64,000 bases of DNA from NCBI RefSeq assembly GCF_028009165.1, contig NC_079244.1, forward strand, positions 3,658,001 through 3,722,000, in the 5' to 3' direction. Made by a program: the position numbers and the translations under genes. The DNA is from Akanthomyces muscarius. Taxonomy: Eukaryota; Ascomycota; Sordariomycetes; Hypocreales; Cordycipitaceae. The notes under the pieces are model-generated. The model did no database searches, had not been told where the DNA came from, and was given only the letters and a program-made list of their open reading frames with translations. This document shows positions 10,501-21,082 of this stretch, piece after piece. Position 1 is the stretch's first letter. The number at the start of each line of letters is the position of its first letter.

Positions 10501-13292
10501 AGCATCTGAAAAGGTAAAGGGGCGTGAGATGGAAATGATTGTGCACTCCTCGCGTTATTCGGATTTGCGCAAGTTCTTATATTCTCCTCCCGGGAAGGAG
10601 TTTGTATTCAGAGGGCTCCTACCAGTTGAGGGTCTTGCTACGCCAGGACTGGATGAAGGGAAGACTGAAGGACAGTCATTCAACTTTATTCACCCCATTG
10701 TCAGCCTCACAAATCGGTAAGTCTAACCTACAATCATCCTCCGCTCCCGAAGACTAACTTAACTTGCTAGTAATCGTGGAACGATTGACGACATTACTCT
10801 CGAGTCCAGAGATTGCATGACCTTGTGGCGATGCATGTCAAAACACCAGACCAAGGACTATCCTGTCGACAAGGCTTTGAGTCCAGAGAAATTCTTACCA
10901 GCCATTGTCAAAAGGTCGGACGTGCTGGAATGGGGAAGCTCTTTGAAGCAGACTTTGCAACTGTGGATTGAAGACGTCAAGTCGCCGTTCTCCGCTGTCC
11001 GAAGCGAGCTAGGGTCGCGTCTGTTCAATGCAGATAGCGAGAACCAACTTGGCAAGAGCGCAAGTGAAACCGACTTTGAAATCCGTTTTCCGATTGGCCA
11101 CGGGCAGAAAAATCTGGTCACCACGGCTCTACCTCTGCTTACTGATTTGCACGCTCGTGGAGCCCTTCCGGGAATCTTGTTCAACTATGATCGAGACTTT
11201 TGTGAGGCGACTGTTGTTCATCTTCTGAGCCAGCTCAAGGAAGCCGAGGAAGCTTGGAAAGAGTCTAGCCCGGAGTGGACAAAGACGCTCGCCGACTACA
11301 GAGCTTGGGAAAAGGCGAAGTCTCAAGCCCAAGCGAATAAGACGGATCCCAAGAAGCGGCCGGCGAAAACGCGCGGAGAAGACGACGAAGGGACGTCCAA
11401 AATGGACATGATGCGGGACGCCAGTGTGGACGCGAGCAAATGGGACAGCTTCGATCCTGATGCACCTCTTGAGCGATTCTCTTTTGCAGATGCAAAGAAA
11501 ATCCCTGGTTCAGAGCTAGAGCCCCTCATCGAGCGTCTCGTCTGGGTCAACGTACAGCCAGAACTCATCGCAGCTCTCAGGCGAGGCATTGCGGTCCATC
11601 ATGCGGGTATGAACCGAAACTATCGACAATTGTGAGTTCAACTGCCACAAATACCCCAACTCTGATCCTGCTGAGAATGCATACTAATCTGCTATTTCTA
11701 GTGTCGAGATGCTCTTTCGAAAGGGATTTCTACGAGTCGTTGTCGCCACTGGCACACTTGCCCTCGGTATCAACATGCCTTGCAAGACGGTCGTCTTCTT
11801 TGGGGACTCGGTCTCCCTCACCCCCCTCAATTACCATCAGGGATCCGGTCGTGCAGGTCGCCGAGGTTTTGACTTGCTTGGAAATGTCGTCTTTGTCGGA
11901 ATGCCCCTCAACAGAGCGCTCGAGATTATGTCCTCGAGGTTGCCCGACCTCAGCGGGCACTTTCCTCTTTCCACAACCCTGGTGGTTCGACTGCTGGGCT
12001 TGATGCATCATACCAAAAACTCCGAGTACTCTACAAAGGCTATCAAATCACTTCTTTCCATGTCCCGTCTGTATCTCGGTGGGCCGTCGGATCAGATGGC
12101 AATCCAGCACCATCTTCGATTCTCCATTGAGTATCTTCGCCGACAGCGGCTCCTGTCCGAGGACGGTGCCCCTCTCAATTTCGCGGGTCTGGTCGGCCAC
12201 TTGTACTTTACTGAGAATGCTGTCTTTGCATTTCACTCTCTGCTAAAGGAAGGGTATTTCCATCGTGTCTGCTCGGCCATCGACAAAAACCCTGAGGCTG
12301 TGTTGGTGGAGCTGGTGCTGGTGCTCTCTCACCTGTTCTGCCGAATTCCCCTCGGCATGCATAGTAGCGCCGCCGCCGAGGATAGCAAATCACAGTCTGT
12401 TATTACTCTGCCTCCCCTTCCGGATGGAGCAGAAACCGTTCTTCAGGCGCACAATCAGGAGACTCTGAAAATCTTTCGTCTGTACGTGAGCACCTTCATT
12501 GAGCAGCACCTGAGCCAGACCCCAGATACGAAGCTGCCCTTTACAGGGTGCGAGATCAAAGCAGAACAGGAGCATGGAGCTGAATCGCAATCCATGGTGA
12601 CCCATCTGCCCCCAACAAAACTTCGCTCGCCCTTTGCGGCGCTGTCGGGCTTTACAGACGAGTTTGATACGATTCACGAGCTGTGCGCCTCTGTCCGCAG
12701 CGATGTGTTCCTCGAGGAATCAGCCGTGCCGTATATTCCTATCTACCCCGCCGACACGGCTGGCAAGCCTTGGAACGCCTATCTCTACGACTTTTTCAAG
12801 CATGGAGACTTGAATGCTCTAGTGCGCGACAACAAGATCAAGCGTGCCGATGTCTGGTTCCATCTCAAGGACTTTTCGCTCATCCTTGCAACGATTGCCA
12901 CAAGCCTGGAGAACTTTGGTCGTCTCGATGCCAACGCGGATGATTCCGCCATGATAGATGTGCAAGATGCCGACGATACTCTGCTGGAGCGCCGCGATGA
13001 TTTACCCAACGAGGAGCAGCTTTCTTCCAACGGCGCTGAGAAAGACTCTGCGGCGCAGGCGGCGGCGGCGGCAAAGCCTAGCAAGCCCGCCAAAGTTAGC
13101 AAGAAAAAGGTCGAGCTGGACTCGTGGGAGGATGACTCGAGCGATGATGGAAGTGCTTCCGAGAGTTCAGCGGAGGAGTCGGATGGCGAGAGTGGGCAGG
13201 ACGGCGGCGAAGGTAACATGCCGCAGGTGCTCAAAGCCTTCCGGATGCTGCAGGTGGAGTTTGAGGACAAGTTCCGCAAGGTGTGGGCCTAA
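7600..13292 (+). CDS. DDX60/Ski2-like DExH-box RNA helicase
   Basis: Five exons (7600-7762, 7858-8276, 8366-10716, 10771-11631, 11702-13292) keep one frame and give 1794 aa. Each intron has a GTRNGT donor and three show clear CTAA branch points (for example TACTAACTG before 7858). The helicase core contains motif I APTSAGKT (about 753), the DEIH box in FDEIHCIG (about 863) and SAT in ALSATVGN (about 892). Motif V appears as LALGINMPCKTVVFF and motif VI as QGSGRAGRRG (about 1310). Core plus length match the DDX60 branch of Ski2-like superfamily 2 helicases. The N-terminal 190 residues (IIGDFAGKETFAIHGEALL, then FHIIWFASHERLC) resemble the PIN-like start of that family, which is an inference. 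The C-terminus is acidic and Ser-rich before a conserved-looking VEFEDKFRKVWA end. In animals DDX60 acts in RNA sensing and translation control; the fungal role is not known to me. Confidence 0.94.
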
Positions 13293-13776
13293 AGGAGGCA
13301 TAGAAAAAAGTCACGAAAAAAAGTTCTTGTTTTTCTCTCTCTATTTTATTGCTAAATGCTTTCATGTGTTGATTGGATCACGAGAGACGGTTACGTATTT
13401 TGCTTACGTCGGTACAAGAGTCGTGCGAGAGTCATGGGCCAGCACCTGATGGTCTTTCATGGAAATAAAGAGCACGTTGGACCAAAAAAAAATCTCAGAT
13501 ATGTACGTAACGCTAGGATAGTTGATTTTATTGCTATTATCAACATATTGATTCAGACGACTGTTGTCTAAGCACTCACGTAGCCATGAGGTCCGCGGCT
13601 CACGAATACATAGCAACCAGAACATTGACACAACGCCGATGTCGATGTATAGCTACATACACAGTCTTGACTCTGTTAGAAATCTGACTCTGAATGTTGG
13701 AAGTGGATAGATTTAGTTGTATTGCAAAGTCGATAAATCTATTGACCAGTCCACTCCATAGAACTTGGAGGGCTAC
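13293..13776. other. Convergent intergenic region
   Basis: The helicase (+) and transporter (-) genes end toward each other across this 484 bp. It is AT-rich and should hold both 3' UTRs and polyadenylation sites. No gene is seen. Confidence 0.6.
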
Positions 13777-16626
13777 TTAATTGTTGTCAAGGGCAAAGCA
13801 TCGCTCGCTACTCTCCTTGTTATTCCCCCACCAGTGCGGCATCACAATGATCTTGCCTGCGCCAAAGCACAAAAAGACAAGAAGCATGTTGAAGTTGAAG
13901 CCTGCGTCAAACGCCGCCGCCAAGATGTAGTTCCACCGAGCCCACATGTTGTACCGGTAGCGGAATGCCCAGTACATGACAACAATTCCGCCAATGAAAC
14001 TGGAAGTGTATCCAGTGCTGATGTTACCGTAGAACGAAGCCATACCAGAGAAGAAAATGGTCGTGTTCCACAGATGAAACTTGGCCCTTGGGAACAGCCT
14101 GTGCAACGTGTAGATGATGCAGGGAGCGATGGCACCGACGAGGAAGCCGTATGGAACAGGCTTGTAAATTTCTTGTTTGAAGAGCTCCTTGGGACCGATC
14201 AAGACGTACTGCACTCCGCTCGAAAGGTAGCCTGCAAGAGATTGGCCGGTCCACTGTCGTGTCGGATCTTCTTTCGCGCCAGAGATATAGTCGGCTTTTG
14301 TGTCCAGAACCCAGCGAATAGTCGCATAGTTGATGGGGATTCCTATAAGAGTGCCTATTATTTGACTCGCAAAGACCGTCTTCGCTGGCACGTGCATATA
14401 ATGTCCTGAGTTGCAGGTTAGATTTTGTAGACTCGAGAGCATTCAGTTGTGGGGGACTGAGGGTTGAGAGACTGGGAAAAGAATAGAAACGGAAGGAGTA
14501 GAAAGCGGAGCATAATATAACACGGGAAAGAAGAGTCACAAAAGGACTTGCTTACCGATCTTCATATCCTGGAGATTGAGTTGTGCACGATACCAGGCAT
14601 CCCCAGCTATAGCACCATATGTTGACGCTCCGCACGGATTCTTCCAGCCAGAAACACTCGAGATCATTAGTCCGTAGAATAGCTCATTTGCTGTCCCGAT
14701 AGGTAATTGAAAGTTGGATAGCGCATACAACCAAGCTAGCGGGATGACAATGACGGCGCCTGTCAGAATACCGACGATGTATGTCCAGACTGGCACGAAC
14801 AAAAGGCCCTTTCCAAGAATAGCTATCATGATCACAAATGATGCCAGAAACAAGGCGGCGAACCACGACAATGGAATCTCGTCATATCGCCGCTGCAAAA
14901 TGTTGATTTGGTCGTTGTACTGTTCTGTGACTTTGCCGGCGGACTTGTTGCTTCGCCGTTCCATGAACTTGTTCCAACTGCTCTTAATCTGGTCACGGCC
15001 GAATAGGATGATCCAGACAATGGCTGACGTGTAAGCAGCGTAGTCGAAGAACATGTTCCAGAGGTATTGTGGACCAGAGTAGAGTTGACCGTACTCTTCG
15101 TAGGCTGTTCTGTTCAGGGTAATCTCGGGCGTAAGCAAATTGGCGAGCGGATATTTTGTGCCATTCTCTGTCCAAGTCAGCAAGCCGTGTTCTCTCCATG
15201 AGGTGAAGGCTATACATAGAGAATAGACGCGGTGAAGACATACTTTGAAAGACGCGGTTGGACATGAGCTCGTTGTTCCAGGTAGCAATGTTGCCGAATT
15301 TCGCAGCGGGAATGATAACCCAGCAGCTGACAGCATATGCAAGAAACATGATTACCTGGGTCCAGAATGGGGTCAGAAACAGACTTCCCCCGGAGGATAT
15401 GCTAGACCAGTCTAAAGAGAGGTTCAGAAACCCCATGCCACCGAAACCGCTGCCGATAAAGTTGGCCGTAGCATTGTGAGGAGCAACCCAGCATAAAAAG
15501 GCGAGGGATCCCAGAAAGGGGAAAACAAACTCAGGAAGAAATTGCCAAAGAATGACTCCAACAAGGACACCAAAGAACACCTTCATCTGTTTTCGGGATA
15601 GAGGTGTGGGGTGCTCTCTCTGCTTTCTCTGAGTCTCAAAGAGTGCCGTTTGACACAGCCTAGTGCTTGTCAGTAGTTGATCTCGTCCGCCAGTTGAATA
15701 TTGGCTTACGCTTGAAACCTGTTGAGTTGATATATTAGTATTTGCAGCCACAAATTCGAGATAAAAGTTGCTCACCAAGGATACTGCGGATCGTAGATTA
15801 GGAATTGGCGGGCAAGGGCAGCATAAGAATAACCCGTCCAAGTGATGGCCAGCATGAAGAAGGTAGCGACCGCCCCGTTGACAGGCTGCCCGAAGTACAG
15901 CTCAGACATCGATATCGGGGTATAGCCAAGGCTAAGAAATAACGTCAGCCTTCTCCTTCAGTTCTTCCTGATCCTATTCAATCTTGGCAGTCTCGGGGAA
16001 CCCTACTTGTATGTGGCGCCGCTGGCCGCCGAGATCGTAACGAGAACATGCTCCTTCGTGCTGAAGGGGCCAGGGTTGAGGTTGAAGCTCTTCTTGGTAA
16101 ACGGTATTTTGATTTCCCATGCCGGAAGCACTTGTGCAAGCCACTTTCCGACATAGTTTGAGGCAATTTGAACGAAAAACACCTGCGACGGTCAACATTT
16201 GCAAAGTGCTCCTGGCGCGGTATTGCTTACACTGTACGGTGCCGCCGTGGTTCTGTAATGGGACATCTGAGACAAGAAAGCTCCCGGCGCGACAAAAAGA
16301 ACTGTCAGGAGAAAGTAGCGAAAGGTTATTGTCGATTCCGACGGGTCGTCTGTCAGGTTGACCACACGGCGCACATAGCTGGGGATGCTGCTGATCCTGG
16401 GATCGTCCTCTGAGATGTTCTCCTCCTCTCCGTCCTCGTTAGTGATCGTGTAAAGGCGAGTTTTATCACTGTCCGAGTCCTTGGACTCGAGGTCGATCTG
16501 GAAGGCATCCTCTTTGTCCGAGCCTTCCTTGATTGGGACAATGGGGGCGTCCGCTTCGGCAGTGATGACCGTGGCATCGCTTTCCGTAATGCGACTGGGG
16601 CGCTTCTCGCCAGACTCTCGGGCCAT
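13777..16626 (-). CDS. OPT-family oligopeptide transporter
   Basis: Seven exons on the minus strand join without a stop: 16626-16231, 16182-16007, 15931-15776, 15718-15710, 15659-15244, 15209-14556 and 14405-13777, giving 811 aa. The fourth exon is only 9 nt and bridges DPQYPW to QALCQTALFETQ. The cytosolic N-terminus (about 95 residues) is acidic. About a dozen or more hydrophobic segments follow. Family-typical stretches include LGYTPISMSELYFGQPVNGA, YGLMISSVSGWKNPCGASTY and FNFNMLLVFLCFGAGK near the end. OPT proteins are proton-coupled plasma-membrane importers of small peptides such as glutathione or tetra/pentapeptides; the substrate cannot be told from sequence. A TATA-like stretch (16721-16729) lies about 95 bp before the ATG. 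The gene looks intact. Confidence 0.95.
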
Positions 16627-18131
16627 GGCTACGCTACAGACAGTGATGTTTCTGTTTGGTGAGGAACGGTGCTGCTACGGCGGAAGACTCTGTAAAGCAT
16701 TGCTGCGCGGGGGACTAGCACTATATATCTCAGCTTGTTTAACAGTAGCACAGATAACATGCACGGGAACACGACTAGCTGGTGGAAGAGACAAGGTGTT
16801 GAGCTAGCCCGGAGCTAAACGGGGTAGGAATAGCCCGTCGTGCAATCAACAAGCCTGGAGGTGGATGCTGGAGATCACGCAATCGCAGAGCAAGCACCGA
16901 AAAGGCTGGACTTGTGCTGGGAGTGGACCAACCATGGAAAGCCTTCCTTGCTCGATATTAATTATTCGCCTCTTCTCGGTGGACCTTGTTGAAAGAAACG
17001 TTTTAGAAAGGCCGACGAAGGCCGATGACGACAGCTCGAGGCGCAAAGACGATATTCTGCTACAGAAAAGGATCCCTGTCACAAACACTTTATTTTGCCC
17101 TGTTAGGAAGTGCTAGGGAACTTTTGTTTCGTCCCTATCACTTGAGCTGCCACCCTTGCCGAATGCTGCGGGGAAGTTGAGCAGGTGGGAGCCAAACAAT
17201 TTGTCCGCTCGGGGTTGTGGCGGCAATGCCGCCAATGCAACATTACTAGCCTAGATAGAGTGGCGAAGGGACATGAAGCTGGGCTAACGAGAGAACCGCA
17301 TATGGTGCTGAGACATGATGTTTCGAGAATCGACGTGCTCAAAACCCGCGTCTTTGTTCTTATTCCCGGTTTGCTTCGAGATTTTGGGAGGACGCCAGAT
17401 TGATGGCTTGGCTGTGGCGCTCGGCCAAGCCCGCCGGAACGATCGGCCACGGAATTAACAAGGCGCTGCTATCTTAGCTTGTGTCAAATTGTGCACGTAA
17501 TCTGCGGCCTCCTAGCACCAGCAATGGCGCCACCCAACCCCGAATAGGGCTTCATTTGTATGTGCGCGACAAAGAATATGCAAAGTGAGCAATGCAGTTA
17601 TTGGCACGAGGGAGAAAGTTTGAGGGCATTTGGTACCCTCTCAGAAGGCGATAGACGCGACTGCAAATTTTGGGAAGTGGTGAAGAGTCGTGCTAGCAGC
17701 CAGCATCATGGGGTACCGAGAGGCGTGGTGGTTTCTTTATTCAGCTGCTGTTTCTCATTCTAACTGTTTATTCCCTTCATCACTCTATTTTCCTTACTAC
17801 ATCTCTTACTTTTTTTGGTTTATAATTTGATTCCCATTGAGCTGCGCGAAGAATAGTTTCCCTAAATTGCGAAGGACTTCCAAAAACCCTCAGTGGCAGG
17901 CGTTACCCTGCATTCGCAAGAGGCACTTGTGAACGCGCGAAGACGAGCGCCTCGCTAGGCAGGAGGCTGTGACGGCTGCAATAAAGGTCTAGCCGATATT
18001 GCGCAGTTTCTGCTTTCATTTCTCTCGACATCTTCCCATTACTCCTCTTCAGCTCTTTTGTCTGTCGCTCACCCGTTTTCCGCCAAGCAGTCGATATAAC
18101 CATTTCAATTTACCAACAGAAATCAATCATC
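16627..18131. other. Divergent intergenic region, no gene seen
   Basis: This 1.5 kb separates the divergent transporter (-) and the small unknown gene (+). The transporter promoter is at its left end. The last 350 bp before 18132 are T/C-rich like a fungal promoter and leader. No coding frame here shows a family signature. Confidence 0.5.
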
Positions 18132-18680
18132 ATGGGAGACGCTGCGACACCTCGATCTGGTCTCATTGACGAGTTCCTACAGGCCATGGAAGATCAAGCA
18201 TCAGAGCCAATGCCAGTAGACCGACCAGTCGCAAGGCAAGCACAGCAACGACCAGACCCAGTGCAAGTACACCCAGCACTCACAGATTTCTACATCTTCT
18301 GCGATCTTGTTACTGTCCAAGGCGCGGATGTTCGATACTCTCCAAACTGGAATATGTACGCCTTGGCCCTACTCTGCGTCAAGGACTACGACGAAAAGAA
18401 TCTTGGGCCGTCTTTTACACGGTTCCTAGAGAGACATCGCGACATCGTGGACGTGTGGCGCCAAGCCGCCGCACTTGCCCGGAGCGAGAAAGGGGATCCT
18501 CTACGCCCTGGTCGTCCGCTGACCGCTCTCCCTAATGATAAGGCAATACTGCTACCCTGTGTCATATATCTCCCGAACAGAGATAGATATATCGAACTCA
18601 GTCATGGCGAAGAGCACATACGACGGTGGCGGCTCGGTTGCTGTACGCAACAGTTCGTCACAGGTCGGACAGGTTTTTGA
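18132..18680 (+). CDS. Unknown small protein, 3' end uncertain
   Basis: The open frame gives 182 aa from an ATG in good context (ATCATCATGGGAG). I do not recognise it. The N-terminus is acidic then Pro/Gln-rich. A globular-looking part follows (DFYIFCDLVTVQGADVRY, SPNWNMYALALLCVKDYDE). The 3' end is doubtful: a second frame starting near 18604 runs as AKSTYDGGGSVAVRNSSSQ. A third frame after about 18664 could continue through a plausible intron (GTGAGT at 18725, acceptor near 18783) to a stop near 18870. Either the real gene has extra introns, or the end is degenerating. It lies next to the heptad-array gene and may belong to the same accessory block. Confidence 0.5.
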   Translation: MGDAATPRSGLIDEFLQAMEDQASEPMPVDRPVARQAQQRPDPVQVHPALTDFYIFCDLVTVQGADVRYSPNWNMYALALLCVKDYDEKNLGPSFTRFLERHRDIVDVWRQAAALARSEKGDPLRPGRPLTALPNDKAILLPCVIYLPNRDRYIELSHGEEHIRRWRLGCCTQQFVTGRTGF

Positions 18681-19450
18681 ACATGGGATTCAAGGGAACT
18701 GAAGACGAACTTGCTAATATTTTGCGTGAGTACCATCAATCACTTTTCTTACATGGAATAATTCTAACGGTGGCGGCGCGCAGATTGTCAGACTAAGTTG
18801 ATTGACCACAGCGATACTGATCATGCGGGACGAACTGCAGAAATCATTGATACAGCGACGGCATCTTAAGATGTGATGCCAAGATCCCAATAAGCGAGAA
18901 AAAGTAGCCACAAAATAAAGATAAGATCCATTGTTTCTTGAGGGCGGTTGTCATCGATCTCACCAAATGTTATTTTGCTTCCTCCTTCCTTAGTGTCCCT
19001 GATCGCCCGCCACGATACTCAGTAAACTGTCATGAGCAAAACGTGCAATGTATTTGCAACGGCCGCCGCTTACGCGAAATACCGCAGTAGTCATGCAAAA
19101 TTGCTACGTTGATATTGGAAACTCCGGTATAGTTAGCTAAGTCTCTGAAAAAAAAAAGCCCCAATAGCACCCCCCGATTTCACTGTAGCTAGAAGTGACA
19201 ATTGCCGCTCAGTGTTGCGTCTTGAGGGTTTCACCCATCCATCCTGAATAGCAGCACTATCGTTTCCGCCATTTCCAAACCTAATACAATAGAAACGCCC
19301 TCTTGAATAACCTCGTAGCATCATTCCTTTAAGCTGGATCCCGACTTCCGTTCACCAGTCTCATAAAAGAAAACGCGGATTCCCTTCCCTTTCATAATCG
19401 CCGACAGGATGGCCCTGTGCATTCCTTGGTTGCGCCTCTTTCAAGTCACC
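18681..19450. other. Intergenic region between two unknown genes
   Basis: About 770 bp holds the possible spliced tail of the upstream gene (to about 18870) and the 3' flank of the heptad-repeat gene. Nothing else is supported. Confidence 0.4.
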
Positions 19451-21082
19451 CTACTTTCGATCCATCTGTAGAGAAATCCTGAAGCAGAGATTGATGGCCT
19501 TGAACAGATCGTCCACCACCACCTTGTACTGCTCCATCAAGTCGTCGCGACAGGCTGTGTCCTGGACATTGCCCACTGCAATGTCGAAGAGGACGCGAGC
19601 GGCATTGGCGCTCAGGATTGCGTCGCTGTGGGATTGCCGGTAGTTGACGCTGCCGGTCTGGTTGAAAAGACGGTCGGCTTGAGCCTGCGAGCTGGATCTG
19701 CCCTCGGTGCGCTCTTGTTTGCATCCGTTGTCGACCTGCGACTTTCTGTCTCGCGATGCCGGCTCTCGGTCGTTGATTTCGTTCTCACGCTTGCCAAGAT
19801 CGGTCTCTCGCTGTTCGAGTTCGATCTGTCGCTTTTCCAACTCGGTCTCGCTGCTGTCCAGGACGGCTTTGCGGTGACTGAGGTCAGCCTCGCGATCCTT
19901 CAACTCAATCTCAGAACCGTCCAGGGCGGCTTTGCGAGCGCTGAAACTGGCCTCGCGATCGCCCATCTCAGTCTCGCCGTTGTCTAGCGCGGTCACGCGG
20001 TTCTCGAGCTCAGTCTGGCGATCATCGAGCTCAGTCTGGCGATCATCGAGCTCAGTCTGGCGATCATCGAGGCCGGCCTCACGATCTTGCAGCTCGGCCT
20101 CGACACTGTCCAGGACAGACTCGTGGTCCTTGAGAGTAGCATCGCGGCCGTTGAGGGTAGTCTCGCGATCCCTGAGCTTGGCCTCACGGTCTTCAAAAGC
20201 GGACGCGCGGTCGCTCAGCTTGGTTTCGCGATCCTCCAGACCAGCTTCATTGGCTTTCAGCTCAGTCTCGCGACTGTTGAGAACAAACTCGCGATCCTTC
20301 AGCGTAGCCTCACGGCTTTCAAGGGCGGACTCGCGATTGCTTAGGTCGGTCTCGCGGCTGTCAAGGCCAGCGTCAGGATCTTTCGCCTCGGTGTTGGGGC
20401 TGTCGAGGTCAGCAGCGCGATCCTTCACTTCGTTCCTTGGGCTGTTGAGATTAGCGTTGCCGTGGCTAAGATTGTACCGAATCACCCCAGTCTTGCTCTT
20501 GACGCGTCTTCCGTCGCCATCGCCGTCGGCGTCGTCAGCGCCGCCTTTGGTAGGAGCCTCGGCGGCTTTGCGCTTCCCGCCGGTCCTGCTCTTCACGCGT
20601 CTTTCCTCGCCTTCGCCACCATCGCCGTTGGCGTCGTCAGTGCCGCCACTGGTCGGAGCCTCGGCGCATTTGCGATTGCCGCCCGTCCTCTTGGGCGTCA
20701 AGCCATTTGGAAGCGGGACGCAGGGATTATCTCCGATCTGGAATTTTTCCAACGAATTCGGGTTGTTCTTGATGTAATCTTCAATTTTCTTCGACTTGAT
20801 GGCTTTTTTCATCCCAAAAACAAAGCAAACAACACCGCATTGCAGCATTTGCATCTGTGGACATTTTTCGGAAAGCCTGGTTGTAAACAGCTTATTGGTG
20901 GAAGCCCACATGGTCTTAGGTGTAAACTTGACCAGAGGCATCAGGTGCGTGGTGACAAGTGAAATCTCCTCGGGAGAGCAGCGCGAGAGAAACTTTCCCT
21001 TGATCTCTGCCTGGACTCGCTGACCAAGATCCTCCCAATCGAACGAGGGTGTGCTGGGCGTTTCCTCTGCCATGGCCGACAT
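19451..21082 (-). CDS. Unknown protein with about 34 tandem heptads
   Basis: One long minus-strand frame codes for 543 aa from the ATG at 21082. An alternative ATG at 21073 has a better GCCATGG context. I know no family for it. In order: a globular-looking N-terminus (about 1-130, with WEDLGQRVQAEIKGKFLS and QCGVVCFVFGMKKAIKSKK); a duplicated basic/acidic module (about 132-197); an unbroken series of seven-residue units (about 211-453) with consensus x-L-x-D-R-E-T/A; and a C-terminal segment (about 480-543) with hydrophobic-helix character (NAARVLFDIAV, VVVDDLFKAINLCF). Leucine recurs once per heptad, flanked by Asp, Arg and Glu. A long charged helix or coiled coil of roughly 240 residues (about 36 nm if fully helical) is therefore expected. 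KRK-type basic motifs suggest nuclear targeting, which is inferred. The frame is intact despite the repeats, which argues for expression. Confidence 0.75.
   Translation of the reverse strand: MSAMAEETPSTPSFDWEDLGQRVQAEIKGKFLSRCSPEEISLVTTHLMPLVKFTPKTMWASTNKLFTTRLSEKCPQMQMLQCGVVCFVFGMKKAIKSKKIEDYIKNNPNSLEKFQIGDNPCVPLPNGLTPKRTGGNRKCAEAPTSGGTDDANGDGGEGEERRVKSRTGGKRKAAEAPTKGGADDADGDGDGRRVKSKTGVIRYNLSHGNANLNSPRNEVKDRAADLDSPNTEAKDPDAGLDSRETDLSNRESALESREATLKDREFVLNSRETELKANEAGLEDRETKLSDRASAFEDREAKLRDRETTLNGRDATLKDHESVLDSVEAELQDREAGLDDRQTELDDRQTELDDRQTELENRVTALDNGETEMGDREASFSARKAALDGSEIELKDREADLSHRKAVLDSSETELEKRQIELEQRETDLGKRENEINDREPASRDRKSQVDNGCKQERTEGRSSSQAQADRLFNQTGSVNYRQSHSDAILSANAARVLFDIAVGNVQDTACRDDLMEQYKVVVDDLFKAINLCFRISLQMDRK
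19724..20452 (-). repeat. 21-bp coding minisatellite (heptad array)
   Basis: About 34.7 units of 21 bp encode consecutive heptads with no visible indel. Three adjacent units at about 20020-20082 are nearly identical in DNA and encode three successive ELDDRQT heptads, pointing to recent duplication. The other units have diverged to about 50-80 percent. Because 21 is a multiple of 3, unit gain or loss keeps the frame open, and it also keeps an antisense frame open. Confidence 0.9.
20495..20689 (-). repeat. Duplicated module of 31-34 codons
   Basis: Two in-tandem copies encode RTGGNRKCAEAPTSGGTDD... and RTGGKRKAAEAPTKGGADD..., each ending in RRVKS. The first copy is three residues longer in its Gly/Glu stretch. 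A third partial start (KTG) follows directly before the heptad array. Confidence 0.88.

Noticed and set aside
19932..20777. 281-codon plus-strand frame with a repeating SxxRSxS-type pattern
   Set aside because: It is the antisense of the 21-bp heptad array; a 21-bp unit keeps any frame open, and it has no coherent flanking domains.
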